A stretch of DNA of 64,000 nucleotides from Gigantopelta aegis (lineage: Eukaryota > Mollusca > Gastropoda > Neomphalida > Peltospiridae): positions 77,869,997 to 77,933,996 of the forward strand of contig NC_054702.1 of NCBI RefSeq assembly GCF_016097555.1, read 5' to 3'. A program made the position numbers and the translations under genes. Positions 1 through 14,800 of the stretch are shown here, piece by piece; position 1 is the stretch's first letter; each line of letters starts with the position of its first letter. The notes under the pieces are model-generated. The model ran no database searches and was not told the DNA's origin. It worked only from the letters and a program-made list of their open reading frames with translations.

Positions 1-55
1 TTTGCTCTCACTTTAAACTGATATGTTAATTATTAGGAAGTTAAAATACACTTAC

Positions 56-105
56 TTTGCAGCTGAAAGACCCAACAAAATCCCTATGGTGGTCATCTCA
101 TGGCC
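56..105 (-). CDS. ANAPC1: ANAPC1 exon 30 (last in window)
   Basis: 50 nt: GHEMTTIGILLGLSAA plus a split Lys codon, matching GHEMTSIGLLLGVSAAK. Acceptor attacag, donor gtaagtg. The rest of the PC domain and the C-terminus (about 730 residues by comparison with vertebrates) lie beyond the left edge. Confidence 0.96.
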
Positions 106-3100
106 CTGTAATAAAGAAAAATTAATCATCCAGATGCTAAACCCAAACAAAATAATGCAAAACAGACCTAGCCATCAAATAAACTGAGAGGAGTGATTAA
201 TTGCTCCCCTACCGTAAATTATGTGGAGCCACTTAAAATATTACCATATTAAGACCATATAAATTCACATGCTATAAGGGGAGCTAAAAATGACTCACCT
301 TGAACTGGTCTCAGAGGAGTGATGAGGAGTGATGAGGAGTGACAGTGCTAGCTCTGCTTAAAAGGTGGGGTCTGGCAAAAACACAGGAGATATTTTAAAG
401 GGACATACCCTAGTTTCAACCCGTAAAAAATTAACACTAAGTTTAGTTAATCTACAAATCTGTAGCACATTTGGATAAAGTTACAATTGAGTGAAACATT
501 AGTCTGTGACTTTGAAATGGAGAAATACCCTCTAAAAATAGATTAAAACTCGACTCCATAACTGTTACTTCTCAGACGCACGTGCATTTTTAAAAATATG
601 AGAAATGCATTTTGTGATATTAAAAACGCCAGGATGACCAAAAACACTTTGAATGTACGGAAATTGATAATATAAACAATAAAATCTAAGTAAAGTATGA
701 TTTAAGTTATCAAAAACAGTTATAATAGTAAAAAATATGCGTTAATGTTTAAAAACTAGGGTATGTCCCTTTAATCATATTTTATTTTGAGTACGACAAC
801 TGCACTTACTTTGCTGAGGTAGTCATGCACATTGAAAATGGTGAGCTTGGTGAGGTGTCCGTTAAGGCCGAGAGCCATCAGAAATCCTGAATACTCATTC
901 ACCGCAGCAGCTTCGTTAAGCTTGGGCTTGTTATACATAATCCATGTCGAATCAAACTGAAATAGTTGACGAAAAAAAATTAATCAGATACAAACAAAAC
1001 ATTTTGAGTTTGTGCATTCACAGTGATAAGAAAACAGTCGTTTTTGGGGGTAGAATTTATTGCTTTCTTACTAAAAAGTGCATTCTCAAATATTTTGTAA
1101 TTTACCCATTTGTAATCTTTACATTTCACAAGATCCCCTCCCAACCGATACATCAAAGGCTGTGCGAAAGAATAGTTTAGGTCATTATAAAACTTTTAGA
1201 CTGCCCCTTGATTAGCAAAAATAAATCCAGTTTATGTTTGTACTTATATCCACTTAACCTTCTTACTGCAGGTGAGATATCTCGCCCGACGTCACGCCAG
1301 TCGACATACTGTACACTGTATATAGTACATTCCTCAATGGATATTTCCTGCCGTTTTGCACATAACACTCACCAGAAAAAATTAGATAACAGAAAACGAA
1401 AGACAACTCAGCTTCCTGTATCTTTAGATTTAGGGGCACGTCACAGTCATTTTCAAGGATTGATTGTGACAGCTAATTTGATAATAAATTTGATCGTTTT
1501 ACCAACAACAAGTCACCAAATATTGGATATGAACTGTAGTTCGTTTTTTTTTTTTAAATTCTGGTCAGAAAACCACTGTTATTGGGAATAATGGACATAA
1601 ATACTAACACAGCTGGCCACAACTGCCCGTAAGTAAACGCAACTTTTTAGATTTTTTGCCTAAATTTAAGCAACATTAACTCATCTAAAATATGATAAAA
1701 ATTAGAAAAACCCATGAAAATAATACTTACCGATTCAAATATGAACTTTATTTTATGTATTTCTAAAACATTTATGTGAATATATGTGAGTAAAAATTAT
1801 AAACTTGTACCCACTCAACATAGTTTTTGTCAAAAATTAATCAAGTAGTCTAAAGGTTAAGGTTCAAGAACACTGTCGTGGGCACATACCTCAGCTATCT
1901 GGGTCATCTGTCCAGGACAGTGACTTAGCGGTTAGCTGTTAATCAGAAAGTTGTGTAGTGGCCATACACCTACCCAATGAACCATTAAGCACGCTCTGGG
2001 TGGGAGCCAGTACTGAGGATTAACCACTATACCATCGAGGCTGGTAGCAATATATTCTTTAGTGTATTGTAAGTAAAGGAAAGAAATTTGTATTTAATGA
2101 TGCACTCAACACATTTTATTTACAGTTATATGGCGTCAGACATATGGTTAAGGACCACACAGATATTGAGAGAGAAAACCTGCTGTCGCCACTTCGTGGG
2201 CTACTGTTTTTGACTAGCAGCAAGGGATCTTTTATATGCACCATCCCAGAAAGGATAGTACATACCACTGCCTTTGTAATAACCAGTTGTGGAGCACTGG
2301 CTGGAACGAGAAATAGCCCAATGGGTCCACCGACGGGGATTGATCCTAGACCGACCGCTTTACCACTGGGCTTATCCCATCCCTTGTATTATAAGTTGTC
2401 ATCTTAATAATAAACCTGCTATGTATTGCTACCTGGGATGAGTTGGCTATTCTGAGGCCAGCAGCAACTCCATTGTGGAAGTGAGGCCAGGACGCCATGT
2501 TAGCTGGAACGTCTATGTGACTCAGATCAACAGCTGTGTTCCTATAATAACACACATAATATTAAAATATGACATATGTGGACAAAGTATAAACATCTAT
2601 CACAACAATATCTGAACCAGTGTTTAATTTGTTTAAGTAATCAATGTTTCTCTATTCCTTTTTATTAAAAACAAACATTAGATTATTATCAACCACCTGT
2701 TGTCTGTGACAGCTATAATAATTTCTAATAAAAACTCAATGCAAAAAGGTCTTTAATACTTGACACAGGAATGAAAAAGTGAAGTAAACTTCAAATAATT
2801 AACCGACCATGAAAATTTTATTTTAACCATTATAACATTTGCTTTCAACCGTCTTTTTACACAAAAACGTCTCATTATGTTTAGTCCACAATTAAAATAT
2901 TAACTATTATTTTCTAACCTTGGAGGTGCTTTGCCTGTAAGGCAGAGTTTTGGAGTTGGTAATGGTTCAGTAGGAACAGGGTGAAATGTGCATAGTGAAA
3001 ACATCCCTCTGAAATAGACAAAAATAAATTGTACGCAAAACAAAGTGTTTGAATTAAACTTGATTATACCCAGCAGACAATATGTTTGAATTAAATTTGA

Positions 3101-6100
3101 TTATACCCAGCAGATAATGTTTTAATTAAATTTGATTAAAAGAAGGAAGGAAATATTTTATTTAATGACACACTCATCACATTTTTTAGTTATATGGCAT
3201 TGGATATATGATTATGGACCAAGCAGATATTGTGAGAGGAAACCCACTGTCGACACTTCTTGGGCTACTCTTTTTGATTAGCAGCAAGGGATCTTTTATA
3301 TGCACCATCCTACAGACAAGATAGTACATACCACAGCCTTTGTTATACCAGTTGTGGAGCACTGGCTGGAACGAGAAATAGCCCAATGGGTCCACCGACG
3401 AGGATCAATCCTAGATCGATCGCGCATTATGCGAGCTAAATTTGATTATACCCAGCAGATAATGTATTTGAGTTAAATTTGATTACACCCAGCAGATAAT
3501 GTGTTTGAATTAAATTTGATTATACCCTGCAGATAATGCTGAATTATATTCATCATTAAAGCATTTATTTTTTATCACTGTCTAGTGACTGTCATTATGA
3601 TGTATAATTGTTTGTGCATCCTCTTAATGATGACCATCCCGAAAAATTCAGAAAAACCCACAAATGTGAAAACTTAATGGAATAAGGTAATGAGAAAAAT
3701 ATGACTATCTAGTACATGGTACACGTAACAATTCCTACCTTCCTGTGGGCAGAGCCATAGTTCGAATGCAGATAGAATACAGATGTCGTTCTTGTTCTTC
3801 AATGAAGTCATGATCACTACATAGAAAATTGCAAAATATTTGTGAGGCACAACATTTTAACAAGTTATTAAAAAAAAGAGAGAGTAAAACATGACCCTAA
3901 TATACAGTCTCTACCACATTTATTTTGGAAGAATAAAATGTGTGTAGTCTAAACATGACAAAAATACAACTCTTGAATGCCAAAACATATAAGAATTGTG
4001 CATCATTTTTTGCAAATTTATCGATATATAACAGTCACAAATTGTATAAAATTGCATAGCGTAGCGAAGTGATTTTATATTACATTTGTGACTGTTATAC
4101 ATTCATAAATTTGCAAAAAATTACAAACAATTCTTACAATTACAAACACCACAAAACTACACATAAATTCATAAATCAGTTTCTAATATTCTTTCCATGA
4201 TCTGCTTTACGTAGTGACGTCCCATTTGATCTAACGACGTCATTTTCTAGTGTTTAGTTTAAAATCCTTTACTACGCTACACAATTTTATGCGCTGTATA
4301 TCGATAAATTCATATAAAAAAGGACAGATTTTATATAATTACAAAGACACCCCTTGATCATGTAAATTTTATTGTTTTTTTTAATACTTTTTTGGGGAAG
4401 GATCTCTTAAACACTTATAACTTTCACTAGTCACAGTTTAGCCCCTCACCCCTCTTCTAAAATGTATGCACAAGCACCTGGACACCCCATATTTAGTTAA
4501 AATACACATAAATCAGCTTCTAGCATTCTTTCCATGACCTGTTTTACGTAATGACATCCCAGCTGGCGTAATGACGTCATTTTCTGAGGTTTATTGAAGG
4601 ATAACATTCAGTTTTTCTTCAACGTCATCCAATCAGAATTGAGGAAATTGTATAAAAGCAGAAAGTTTGTAATTATAATTAAAAAAACAGTCAAATTAAT
4701 TGTTAAAATACATTTATATTAACCTGATTATATTTCAAACTGATTTCAGTTAACACTAACCTGACTTCAGGTCTCTGCACAAGAGCAATTTTGGCCGGTT
4801 TTGAAGACTGCAGCAAACGGCGAACTTCCTGTACCCGTAAATCATCATTAAACCTCAACTTCAACAGCTGAAACACCACCAGACATTGTTACTGTAATAT
4901 GGTCAAACACTTTAAAACTTGAATTATTTCCTAGTTGATAATAATGTGCTAGAACACAATAACAGATATTGTAAATATCACAAAACCTACCAAGTAAATT
5001 GAATTAGATCTACAATGTGTACAAAAAATACATATGTAAGTGCCAAAATAAACCACATCAGAAAATAATTCTAATGTTTAATCTCAATAATTAAAAGATT
5101 AAAAAATTAAAAAACAAATTAATATAAAAAATGTAATAGTTAATAATCATATACTATACAAACTACATTTACTGACTGATTTATACAAATATAGCCTATT
5201 CAATCATGGTACATTTCAGCCTTCAAATGACTTTCCCCATGTCATATATAAAGAATAACTAGTTAATCATGTGGGATATCTGCTTCATCCTGTGAACGTA
5301 AGAATGGGAAATGCTGCGAGAATCTGCTGATCAGAATTTCTCATTCAGCCTAACAGGATAAAGCAGATATCCGACGTCATTAACCAGTTTAATATTATCT
5401 TTATTCTGCAGATCATAAACATTAAGGGGAAAAGCAATTATTTCTGTTATTTAAGCCACATATTGTACGATGACCTAGAGGTCAAATGAACGATTTTGTA
5501 ACATAGGCTATGCGTGTGATGTCAAACGTCATATCTTGCTAGTAGCAGGATATGACTTTGCTTTATCCGTCATCCTATTCTACCAAAAGAAACGGTGGTT
5601 GCAGGATAAATTATAATAATGCAAAACAATAATCTGCACACCTCTTCATCCATATGTTCCATTCCATCCTCCTCTTCTTTGGGCTGTTTTTCTTGGTGTG
5701 TTGATGAACTCATTGATGGAATTTTGGGTTTTTGAGTTTCCGTAGCTATCAACTGAGACAGATCTTGACGACCAATCAGAATATAGGCCTCTTCTGGCCA
5801 ATCAGAAGGTGGGTTACATCTACAATGTAAGATGGCTTCTCTGAAGGGAAGAGCAATGCCCACTGGCATGCAGTCAAGGTCCGTGTCTGTAATCCCTGCA
5901 GAATAATGTACATCAACATTAAAAGCTGAATTACGTATATAAAAGCTTTGTAACGTGACAAATCATTTAGCTGAAATATAATTTGACGGACTGTAAGAAT
6001 AATATACCGTATATTGCCGTGTATTAGCCGACTCCTTGGATAAGCCGACCTCTTAGTTTGACCCTAAATATCTAGTACAAAATCATCGGCCTTGTGTATA

Positions 6101-9100
6101 AGCCTAAGTCATCTTTTGTCCAGTTGTATGTTGTATCGATTTCAATAATACTGTCAACAAATAGACATGTGCTTTTCTTGTTCATTATATTTGTTTTCCC
6201 TTTAATTATTACAAAAACGGTAATCACGATTGCAATCAATGCGGCAATGCTAACCATCTACCATGCCGTTAAAAATAATTTAGAACTGATAAAGCATAAC
6301 AGAAAAATAAATAATTCAAGCTGTAACAACATATCACTGCACACAAGTAATTAATTTATTCACTGGACAGCAAAAAGTAAAATCATTGAGGCATGTTTAA
6401 TCCCCCACCACACACACAGAAACAAAAGATCATGCAGTCCATGACTGTAGCTGTCACTGTATATGGTATGGTCATGTGACAATTGTGGGAGTAATTATCG
6501 TCCTGAAATTCATGTTATGTTTTTTCAGTCGGTAATGTTAATAATGAGCTTAATTTATTTATGGCATTACTTTACAGTTTAATGCACCCTCCCAACAAAA
6601 CAATAATATTAGAAATATAATACTTGTTTGAAGAAAAAACACTGTTTTGTATCTTAAATTTGCTATATGAAAGACTGGTCCCAGCATAGGTCAAACAAAG
6701 ATGGCGGACAGTTGGCAAGAATACGTTTTTACCATTGAAATGACAATAAAACAAGTAATTTTTTTATTAATATTCATCAAACTTATAATGCATTCAAGAA
6801 CAAAAAACTGCATAATATTGCATGATGGGGTGTTTTATTTACAATGTGCACAAATTATTGTTACTTAATCTGTGAAAGGCTAAGGGTCTGATCAAAATTT
6901 ATAAGTCGAGGTCGGCGTATTTTCGATCGGAATTTTATACTCCCAATTTGTTGCCTCCGTGTATAAGCCGACTCTCTTCTTTTGGAAAGTGTTTCTAGAC
7001 TTCAAAAGTCGGCTAATACACAACAATATACGGTACTAAAATATTTTAAAAGACCTAAACACAAAAAACCACACCACCATCTCAACCAAACCAGCCAAAA
7101 AAAAAAGAATGAAAAAAAAAGATACACTGTTGAAAAAGAAACATAATTTGTATTAAAATTTACTATGAAGTTGTGATGTATATACTTTGTAGAATGTTTC
7201 TCACATACTGGGCCCATATTTTTGAAGCTATCTTAGTGCTACGAAATCGTAAAACCATCTTAGGGTGTGACATCACTACAGCACACGCCATAGTGATGTC
7301 ATAGGTTATGATAATTTTACTATTTCGTAGGCTAAGATTGTTTTGTAAATATGGGCCAAGGTAACTGTTTTTCTAAGACTACTAAAAGATGTTTGTTAGG
7401 GTAGGAAGTACAGATTTGTTTTCAAATGTATACAGACTCCAATTATTTATTTTAAATGTGATGGATCCTGAGACAGCATCGAGTTTAAAGCCTAGATCAC
7501 ATTAGACGACGCGACTCAACTGGGCGGTAATGATATGAACTACGACCTGTTCACACTATTTGATGGCTGTCATCTGAAACCGAACATGTTTTGTCGTATC
7601 AAATGGTGTCGTGCAAACTAAAAATCAGTCACAGACGATCGGTTTTTCAATACACTCTACATGATTCATCTGAACTCAACAGTTGAGATGAGTCACATCA
7701 TATGTAATCTAAGCTTTACACCCACCCCCAATGTGGGATCATTCCTGGATTTCAAGCCCTAAGCGACATGTAGATAAATGTTTTTTTACCAAGCTGGGTC
7801 ATTGACAGGACCAGTCTCTCTGGAGTGTTCATAACTGGTGCTGTCTGGAGAAAACTGAGCGACATCGATGCATCAGCTGTCGGAGCCCGGTGACCTGCAA
7901 AACAGTTGATTGTAATCAGTGGCTCAGTTTAAAAAAATTCAAGGTGTATTAATTTAAAACAACAGCATATGCCTTACATAACAATAAACAGATGATAAAA
8001 CAATTCATACCTGCAGGTGCAATTTTTTTCAGGCATCTATCAATGGCAACCTCAGTAGGCAAATCTCGGTGCAGTAACATGGCATATAACTGAAATTGTT
8101 AAATGGAGACAAATCATACACTTGATCTTCATTCTCTATTACAATGTTAAAATACAAATGTTACTCTCTAGACAAGTAGATTTTCAGTTACCATTAACAA
8201 AAGGAAAATATTCATATTAATCGACATTAATACCTCACTTATATGCATTAAGTATTTTATAACAATTTATCAATGAATACATGGTACAATGAACATTCTA
8301 GACAAGTAGATGTTAAGTTAGATTTAAAAATATATTCATACCAAATGACAAGGCATTAAGTATTTTATTACAATTCATACGACACAATATATACATAGTA
8401 CAATGAACATACAATACAAATGCCTCATATAGTCATTTAAATGCTTGTATTTTAACACAAAATACCTCTTGCACTACTGAAATGCCTCACTAATAGACAA
8501 TGTTACTTTAATTTAATTTACCCATGATACGTCAAATGCATTTTTATTACAAATTGAAAAACAAACCTGTCTAAATTTACAAATATTATGTTGTAAGTAT
8601 TCAATAAATAATGCATACAGTGCAGTATGCAATAAAAAACATCTTGCTTACAGATATGATGTTGTTGATGTTTGAGCACACCATGGGTATGTAGAGCATG
8701 GCTTGTTGGTCTTGCCCATTCAGACTGTTGTATATGAAGAAATAAACACTGGGCACCTGGCTGGGGAAGTACTGAGGGTATTGCATCTTCGTCAAGTGGT
8801 CTGTGTAAAAAGCAAGTAGGACAAAATTTATAAATAAATACATGAAACTGAAAATATTTTAAGAGTAAAAGAACTGATGAATTTACAACTGCTTATTTAT
8901 CTTAATTAAAGCAAAGAAAAAGTTACTGATCTAGTTACTAAAAAAACCCATGTAGTTTTTCGTTTTGCATAAAATTAATTTTGAATCAGAATGACCAGAA
9001 ACATTGTATTATCAAAATATATTGCAACACATTTTCAACTCTATGTTAAGGGTAAATAAAAATATAAAAATATTTCAAACTTGGGTCAGTGACTTTAATA

Positions 9101-9796
9101 TAATCGCTGCAAAGCTAAAAGTTATTATTGCTTTTTTTTTTTTAATTATATTTGTCATTGAATAGTACTAGATAACTTGGTAAGACCTGTGTTAATCTGG
9201 CTCATATCATCCTTCTGGTCAAAGAGTCGGGGAAAATCACGGGTGTAGTAGTCCATGTAGGAAATGCATTTCAAATCACTGAAAGCAGAAACAGAAAAAA
9301 AAACTTGAACTATGTAGTTTAAAGTTTTTTAAAAACTTGAAATTGAACTGTGTACTTAAAAAGTCCTCACAATTTAGGTTTTTTAATGAAATAACAACAA
9401 ATAAAATAATGCTTGAATTTTGTACTTAAATAAAAAGGCAAATCAAGTTATTTGAGAATAGTTTGGAGATATATTATAAGTGTAGCTATTAATAGTGTGG
9501 CTATCAGTTCATTGATAATAAGGCATGTTACACAGCACAGTCTCAATGTTTTGGATGCCGTTATAGTATAATATTGCAATAAAATAATCTGCAATACATG
9601 TTAAAGAGAAGAACAATAGAAAATCATACCAGCTTATTTGGAATAAGAGAGGGGCCAGTTCTTTCAGCTCATTCAACAATGTGATGTTCAGTTTCATTTC
9701 CTGGAAACAAGTAATTGCCATCATTACACTACATGTATCAACTTCACACACATAAATATATATAATTAATTTTAAATTTTAGATTATAACTGTATA

Positions 9797-9837
<41 letters not shown>

Positions 9838-11774
9838 ATACTGAACAAAATAAGAAACTTCCGCTAACTTTGCTTGAACATAACTTGATGAAAACAAACT
9901 GGGGGAATAATTAAAGAGTGTTCCATGATGCATCGTTTGGTGCAAAAATCATGGACATAGGTTAACAGAAACTGGGAGAAATTTTGACCAAGTGTGGTAG
10001 GGGTTAAAAAAAAAACACCCACTTAATAACAGGTATGACCACCTCTTGAATTGACCACTGCAGTGCATCGCAGACGCATAGAATTGACTAAAGTGTTGAT
10101 TTCTGCCTGTGGAATATTGTTCCATTCCTGAATGAGCGCTTGACGAAGTTCGTTGACGTTAGCGGGTGGGTTGCGACGACACCTCAATCGTCTGTCCAGA
10201 CTATCCCAGACATGCTCGATGGGGTTGAGATCAGGACTTTTAGCGGGCCAGTCATCAATGAAATCAATGTTATTTGTCCTAAGAAAATTTACAGTGTCTC
10301 TAGTTGTATGAGAGGTGGCATTATCATGCTGAAAAATCGAGATGTTGGCGTTGTTATGGAACAGAGGAATGAAGTGATGAGCGAGAATGTCATCACGGTA
10401 ATGTTGAGCATTTAAACAGTTTGCCCACTGATTCGGTTATTAAGAAGCCCAGGTGTGTTAGCAGCAGTAGCAGTCGCAGTTTGGAATCGATTGCGCAAAT
10501 GCGTGTTCATGATATAGCGGTCTTGACCACGCGTTGTAACACGCGGACATCCACGACATGGCAGGTCGTTGGTGCTTCCTGTCGTTCGAAATCTTACGCG
10601 AAGATTTCGTATCGCTCGACTAGAACTCCCAACATGCCTTGCAACGTCTTCTGTTGACATGCCAGCATCAAGCATGCCAATCGCCCGTTCGCGTAAATTA
10701 TTGGGTATTCTTGGCATACTAAAAATGCTACAATGTAAAAAACTTTAATTTTTTTTAAAATTTTGAAGCGTTTTCGTTCACTTGACAACAATGTCAGTAT
10801 GACAAGTAAAACAAATTGACCGAATACTACACGGGACATGTCGAACCATGCATGCAAGTGCAAATTGAATTTCACGTTGTCGACGATTAACGGTGCAAAA
10901 ATAATCGATAAAATTCATGAATCCTGATAATACAGCTCAAGGCTAATACTACCTATATAATTTCATTACACAATGAATTCTTTAACACAACAAATACTAT
11001 ATGTACAAATCGGAAGTTTCTTTTTTTGTTCAGTATATATATATATATATATATACTCGTGGAAAAAAGTTCCTGTGCACTAAATGATTGCATATAAAAT
11101 ATAATTTACTTGAAATGTGGTTATAAAAATTTCAGTAACTGAACGTGTAATCACTCCCGTCGATATTCCAGCGGTGTCCTGTCAATTGCATGAACTATTC
11201 ATACTTTGTGATCTCACGTTGCATTACTAGCATTCTTGGTCACGTGCTCCTGTTTGACGTCATTTTTCTTATCATTGGACTTTAAAACTATTGTATGGAT
11301 TCTCATCACTCAGAAAAATGTTTTTGTTGGTTTCTGATCGTCGTCAGTGTGATGCCACGCCTCCCAGAAAATGGACTCCTTCGAACGATGGGTATGATTG
11401 AGGTTAGAACGGCACAAACGCTGTTGCTAGTAATTTTGATATTCACTGGTGTTCATCAGAACACTATGCAATATTTGCGGAGATGTTCTTGACAGTTTAG
11501 GGGTACTAGGGATTTTCCATGTTTAGGGAGTCGACACGTGACGCCACGTCAGCAAATCGTCAGTGAATATGACCATACATCAGTACGTTGTTCTGTTACA
11601 TCATCACCGATGGCGCACCAGCATTGTGTAGACAGTACTTCAGGTTCAGAAGGCAGGAGAGGATCACCGTACTTTTAACAGATAAATAGTATATCTATGT
11701 AAATTACAATATTTTTAAATTTTAAAAATATAAGTCCTACTGAAATTTTGATGCACAGGAACCTTTTTCCGTGA

Positions 11775-11816
<42 letters not shown>

Positions 11817-14800
11817 CATATATTTATTCCAAATTCTCTAAAAATGTGGTGTAGCACAGTAGTCAGTTTCTACTTTTATGATAATTCTCATTCATATACG
11901 TACCTTTGTTTGACACCCAACAGCCAATCTGCATTTGTGTGTGTGTGTGCACGTGCGTGTGTATGTGTGTGTGTTGGGGTGTCATTAAACATTCATTAAT
12001 TAATTTTTGATAATTAACAGGAGTTGGGATGTCACTCTGACTGTTTCTAAAAATAGCTTGGCAGAAATGGAATAATGGAAATGCTTTAATATGAATGGAA
12101 ATTATTTTTGATTGTTTCCTGAAGTTAAGCTAATTGCCGCCGACAGGCAAGATGAAGCTAATTACAGAATGCATACAGGGTTGAAATGCAGATCATCTTT
12201 TTCTGCATTCAATTACTTTATGCTCCTTAAGAGTCAAATCAGGAATTTTACTGCCTCCATGAATTCTGCAATAAGCAGCAGGTCATCTCATTTGCCTTTC
12301 AATTTTCTCAGATTGCTCAGATCACATTAATTCACAATCTCAACAGACAACTTGTCATGTGTAAAAAATAAGGGGTGTGTATTGATAAGGATGCCATAAT
12401 ATTTAAAGCTGCAACCCAAGTTTCCGAGATCCATATTTTTCTTATTTCGCATCTAATTAATTTTAAACTATCACAAACACATTAAGATTTGCCAAAATTG
12501 ATCATTTATGTAAAATGTTAATGCAAATTAACTGTAAAACAGTGAAAAAACTATAACGGTCAAAACTATTTTGCCATGCCTAGTAACCAATATTGATTCC
12601 ATTTCTCACTTACTTCACAGACCAAAATGCAGAGCCAGCATAATGGCTGGGCAGTGTGGAAAGATGACTTACTTAATAGACCAAATGCAGAGCCAGCATA
12701 ATGGCTGGGCAGTGTGGAAAGATGACTTACTTCATAGACCAAATGCAGAGCCAGCATAATGGCTGGGCAGTGTGGAAAGAGTGGAGCCGAGCTGTTGATA
12801 CAGCATGGCTTCGAGTAGGCTGTCCTATCCGGGATTACAGTACACGGAGACAAACCGTAGACGTGATCTCGGTTCTCCACTACAAATGCATGATGGCTAG
12901 AATTCACTAGGAAGTCCCAATCCTGAAATATAATAATTAAGTAAGTAAGTAAGTATATAAATGGCAATATCAGTTCACAATATAAAAGGCAGGGAACCAT
13001 AACGGAACAGAAATAATAAACTGATAAAACAATGTGTTCTGGTTTTTTATTAGGAATGAGATTTTCATTAAAATATAAATTAATAAACAACATTTGAGAG
13101 AGAAAAAATAAATGTTTTTAAGATTGTATCTAAGACAATGATGTAAATTGAAAAAATGAAAAAAGACATAGATGTATGACTTTCCATGATACAAAAATCA
13201 AATCAATGACTTTCCATGATACATACATCTTCAGAGCCTTGATCAGAATGTCTGGGTCGTTTACTAGACATCATTGGTGACATTGAGCTGTCCAAGTCAT
13301 GCTGCAAAACAGAAAATCAAAGTAATGAAATGCAAGGCAAATATCAGTAAAAATGCTAATTCATATAGCATTTTGTATTCTATTATAAATACAGTGAAAT
13401 CTGAAAGGACAGTAATAAACAAAAATTCACTTTATGATTTACTACTTTATTTTCACCTTCCATTATCTGTTCCTATTTTTTCAGGGATGTGATACTCGTT
13501 GAAAAATAAAAGCTCCAATGATCTAAGAAGCTGAATAGTCTGTCATATTCAAACTAGAATAATTTTAAAGCATTTCACATCAAATGAAATCTAATTTGTA
13601 AAAATTATTTTATGCACAAGAATCTAAGATCAGATGAAAAGCTGAAAAATGACATCACTTTGCTCCTCAATGTTTCATTAATTGATATAGTCAGAATTTT
13701 ACACTCGGAACTCAATCATTGGTATATGTTTAGTGAATGCCAACAATATGGTTATAAAATGGAATTCTGGAACGTGGAACTGACCTTGCTGGTGAGTGAC
13801 AACCTGCTTGTGTCATACCCCATCAGAGAGAGGAGAGTTCTGTAGAAGAGATTCCACTCCGACATGACGGCCAGACCTCCAGGACTGTTCCGAGCAGTGT
13901 ACCACCGCCCCACGAACTGCAACGCTGTGTTTCGAGGCAGCATGTGCTTCAGAGCATTCAGACAGAGAACGACTAGGAATATAAAACAAAATAAGCTTTA
14001 CCAAAAGAAGGAAGGAAATGTTTTATTTAATGATGCACTCAACACATTTTATTTATGGTTATATGGGTCGGACATATGGTTAAGAACCACACAGATATTG
14101 AGTGAAGAAACCTGCTGTAACCACTTCATGGGCTACTCTTTTCGATTAGCAGCAAGGGATCTTTTATATGCACCATCCCATAGACAGGTTAGCACACACC
14201 ACATCCTTTGATATACCAGTCGTAGTGCACTGGCTGGAGCGAGAAATACTCCAATGGGCCCACTGACAGGGATCGTTTCCAAACCGATCACACATCAAGC
14301 AAGCACTTTACCACTGGGCTACTCACCAAAAGAAAGCAACTATGTTATATAGTTCTAAAAAAAAGAAAAAAGCCAGTACATTCTGTCAAACCAATATTAA
14401 TTACCGTAATATAGCTGTCTGTCTTTATTGGTGTACTACACATACAAATTTAATACAAACCTCGGGAGTCAGCTCTGATAAGCAGCCATATCATCTATAA
14501 TAGTACAAACTGTCCAAAAAACTTCTACTTGATTTTCCATTAGGAGAAAGGCAACCTAGAATTATTTATTAAAATATTTGTCTTTTTAATCAGATCAATG
14601 ATTGGCTACATTTGCAAGAATCCAAAATATTTGTTTCTTATCTAGTAAAATCACTTTATATTTCTTTAAAAAAGGTAATACTTACTGCCTGGTGAGCTGG
14701 CAATTGGTGGCATTGCTGTTCTACACATCTGTCCATTTAGTAACTCCTAAAATACACAAAACAAAAAATATAAATAAAAAAATAGCTTTGTTAAGTTTCA

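Larger units (their letters stand above)
9841..11033 (-). mobile_element. Tc1-like transposon, internally deleted
   Basis: The terminal inverted repeats start ctgaacaaaataagaaactt at the left and match the right end with one mismatch over 23 bp. TA flanks both ends, inside a TATATG microsatellite. On the minus strand the N-terminal paired-like HTH of a Tc1 transposase is open (10412-10717), and the C-terminal part with DWPAKSPDLNPIEHVWD is readable at about 10000-10390. The DNA between them is missing, so the protein lacks its first catalytic Asp region. At 1,193 bp it is shorter than the about 1.6 kb usual for the family. Confidence 0.92.

Noticed and set aside
12566..13093. A single 175-codon frame as its own gene
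   Set aside because: It is ANAPC1 exon 18 read through into both flanking introns; the ends are not conserved.
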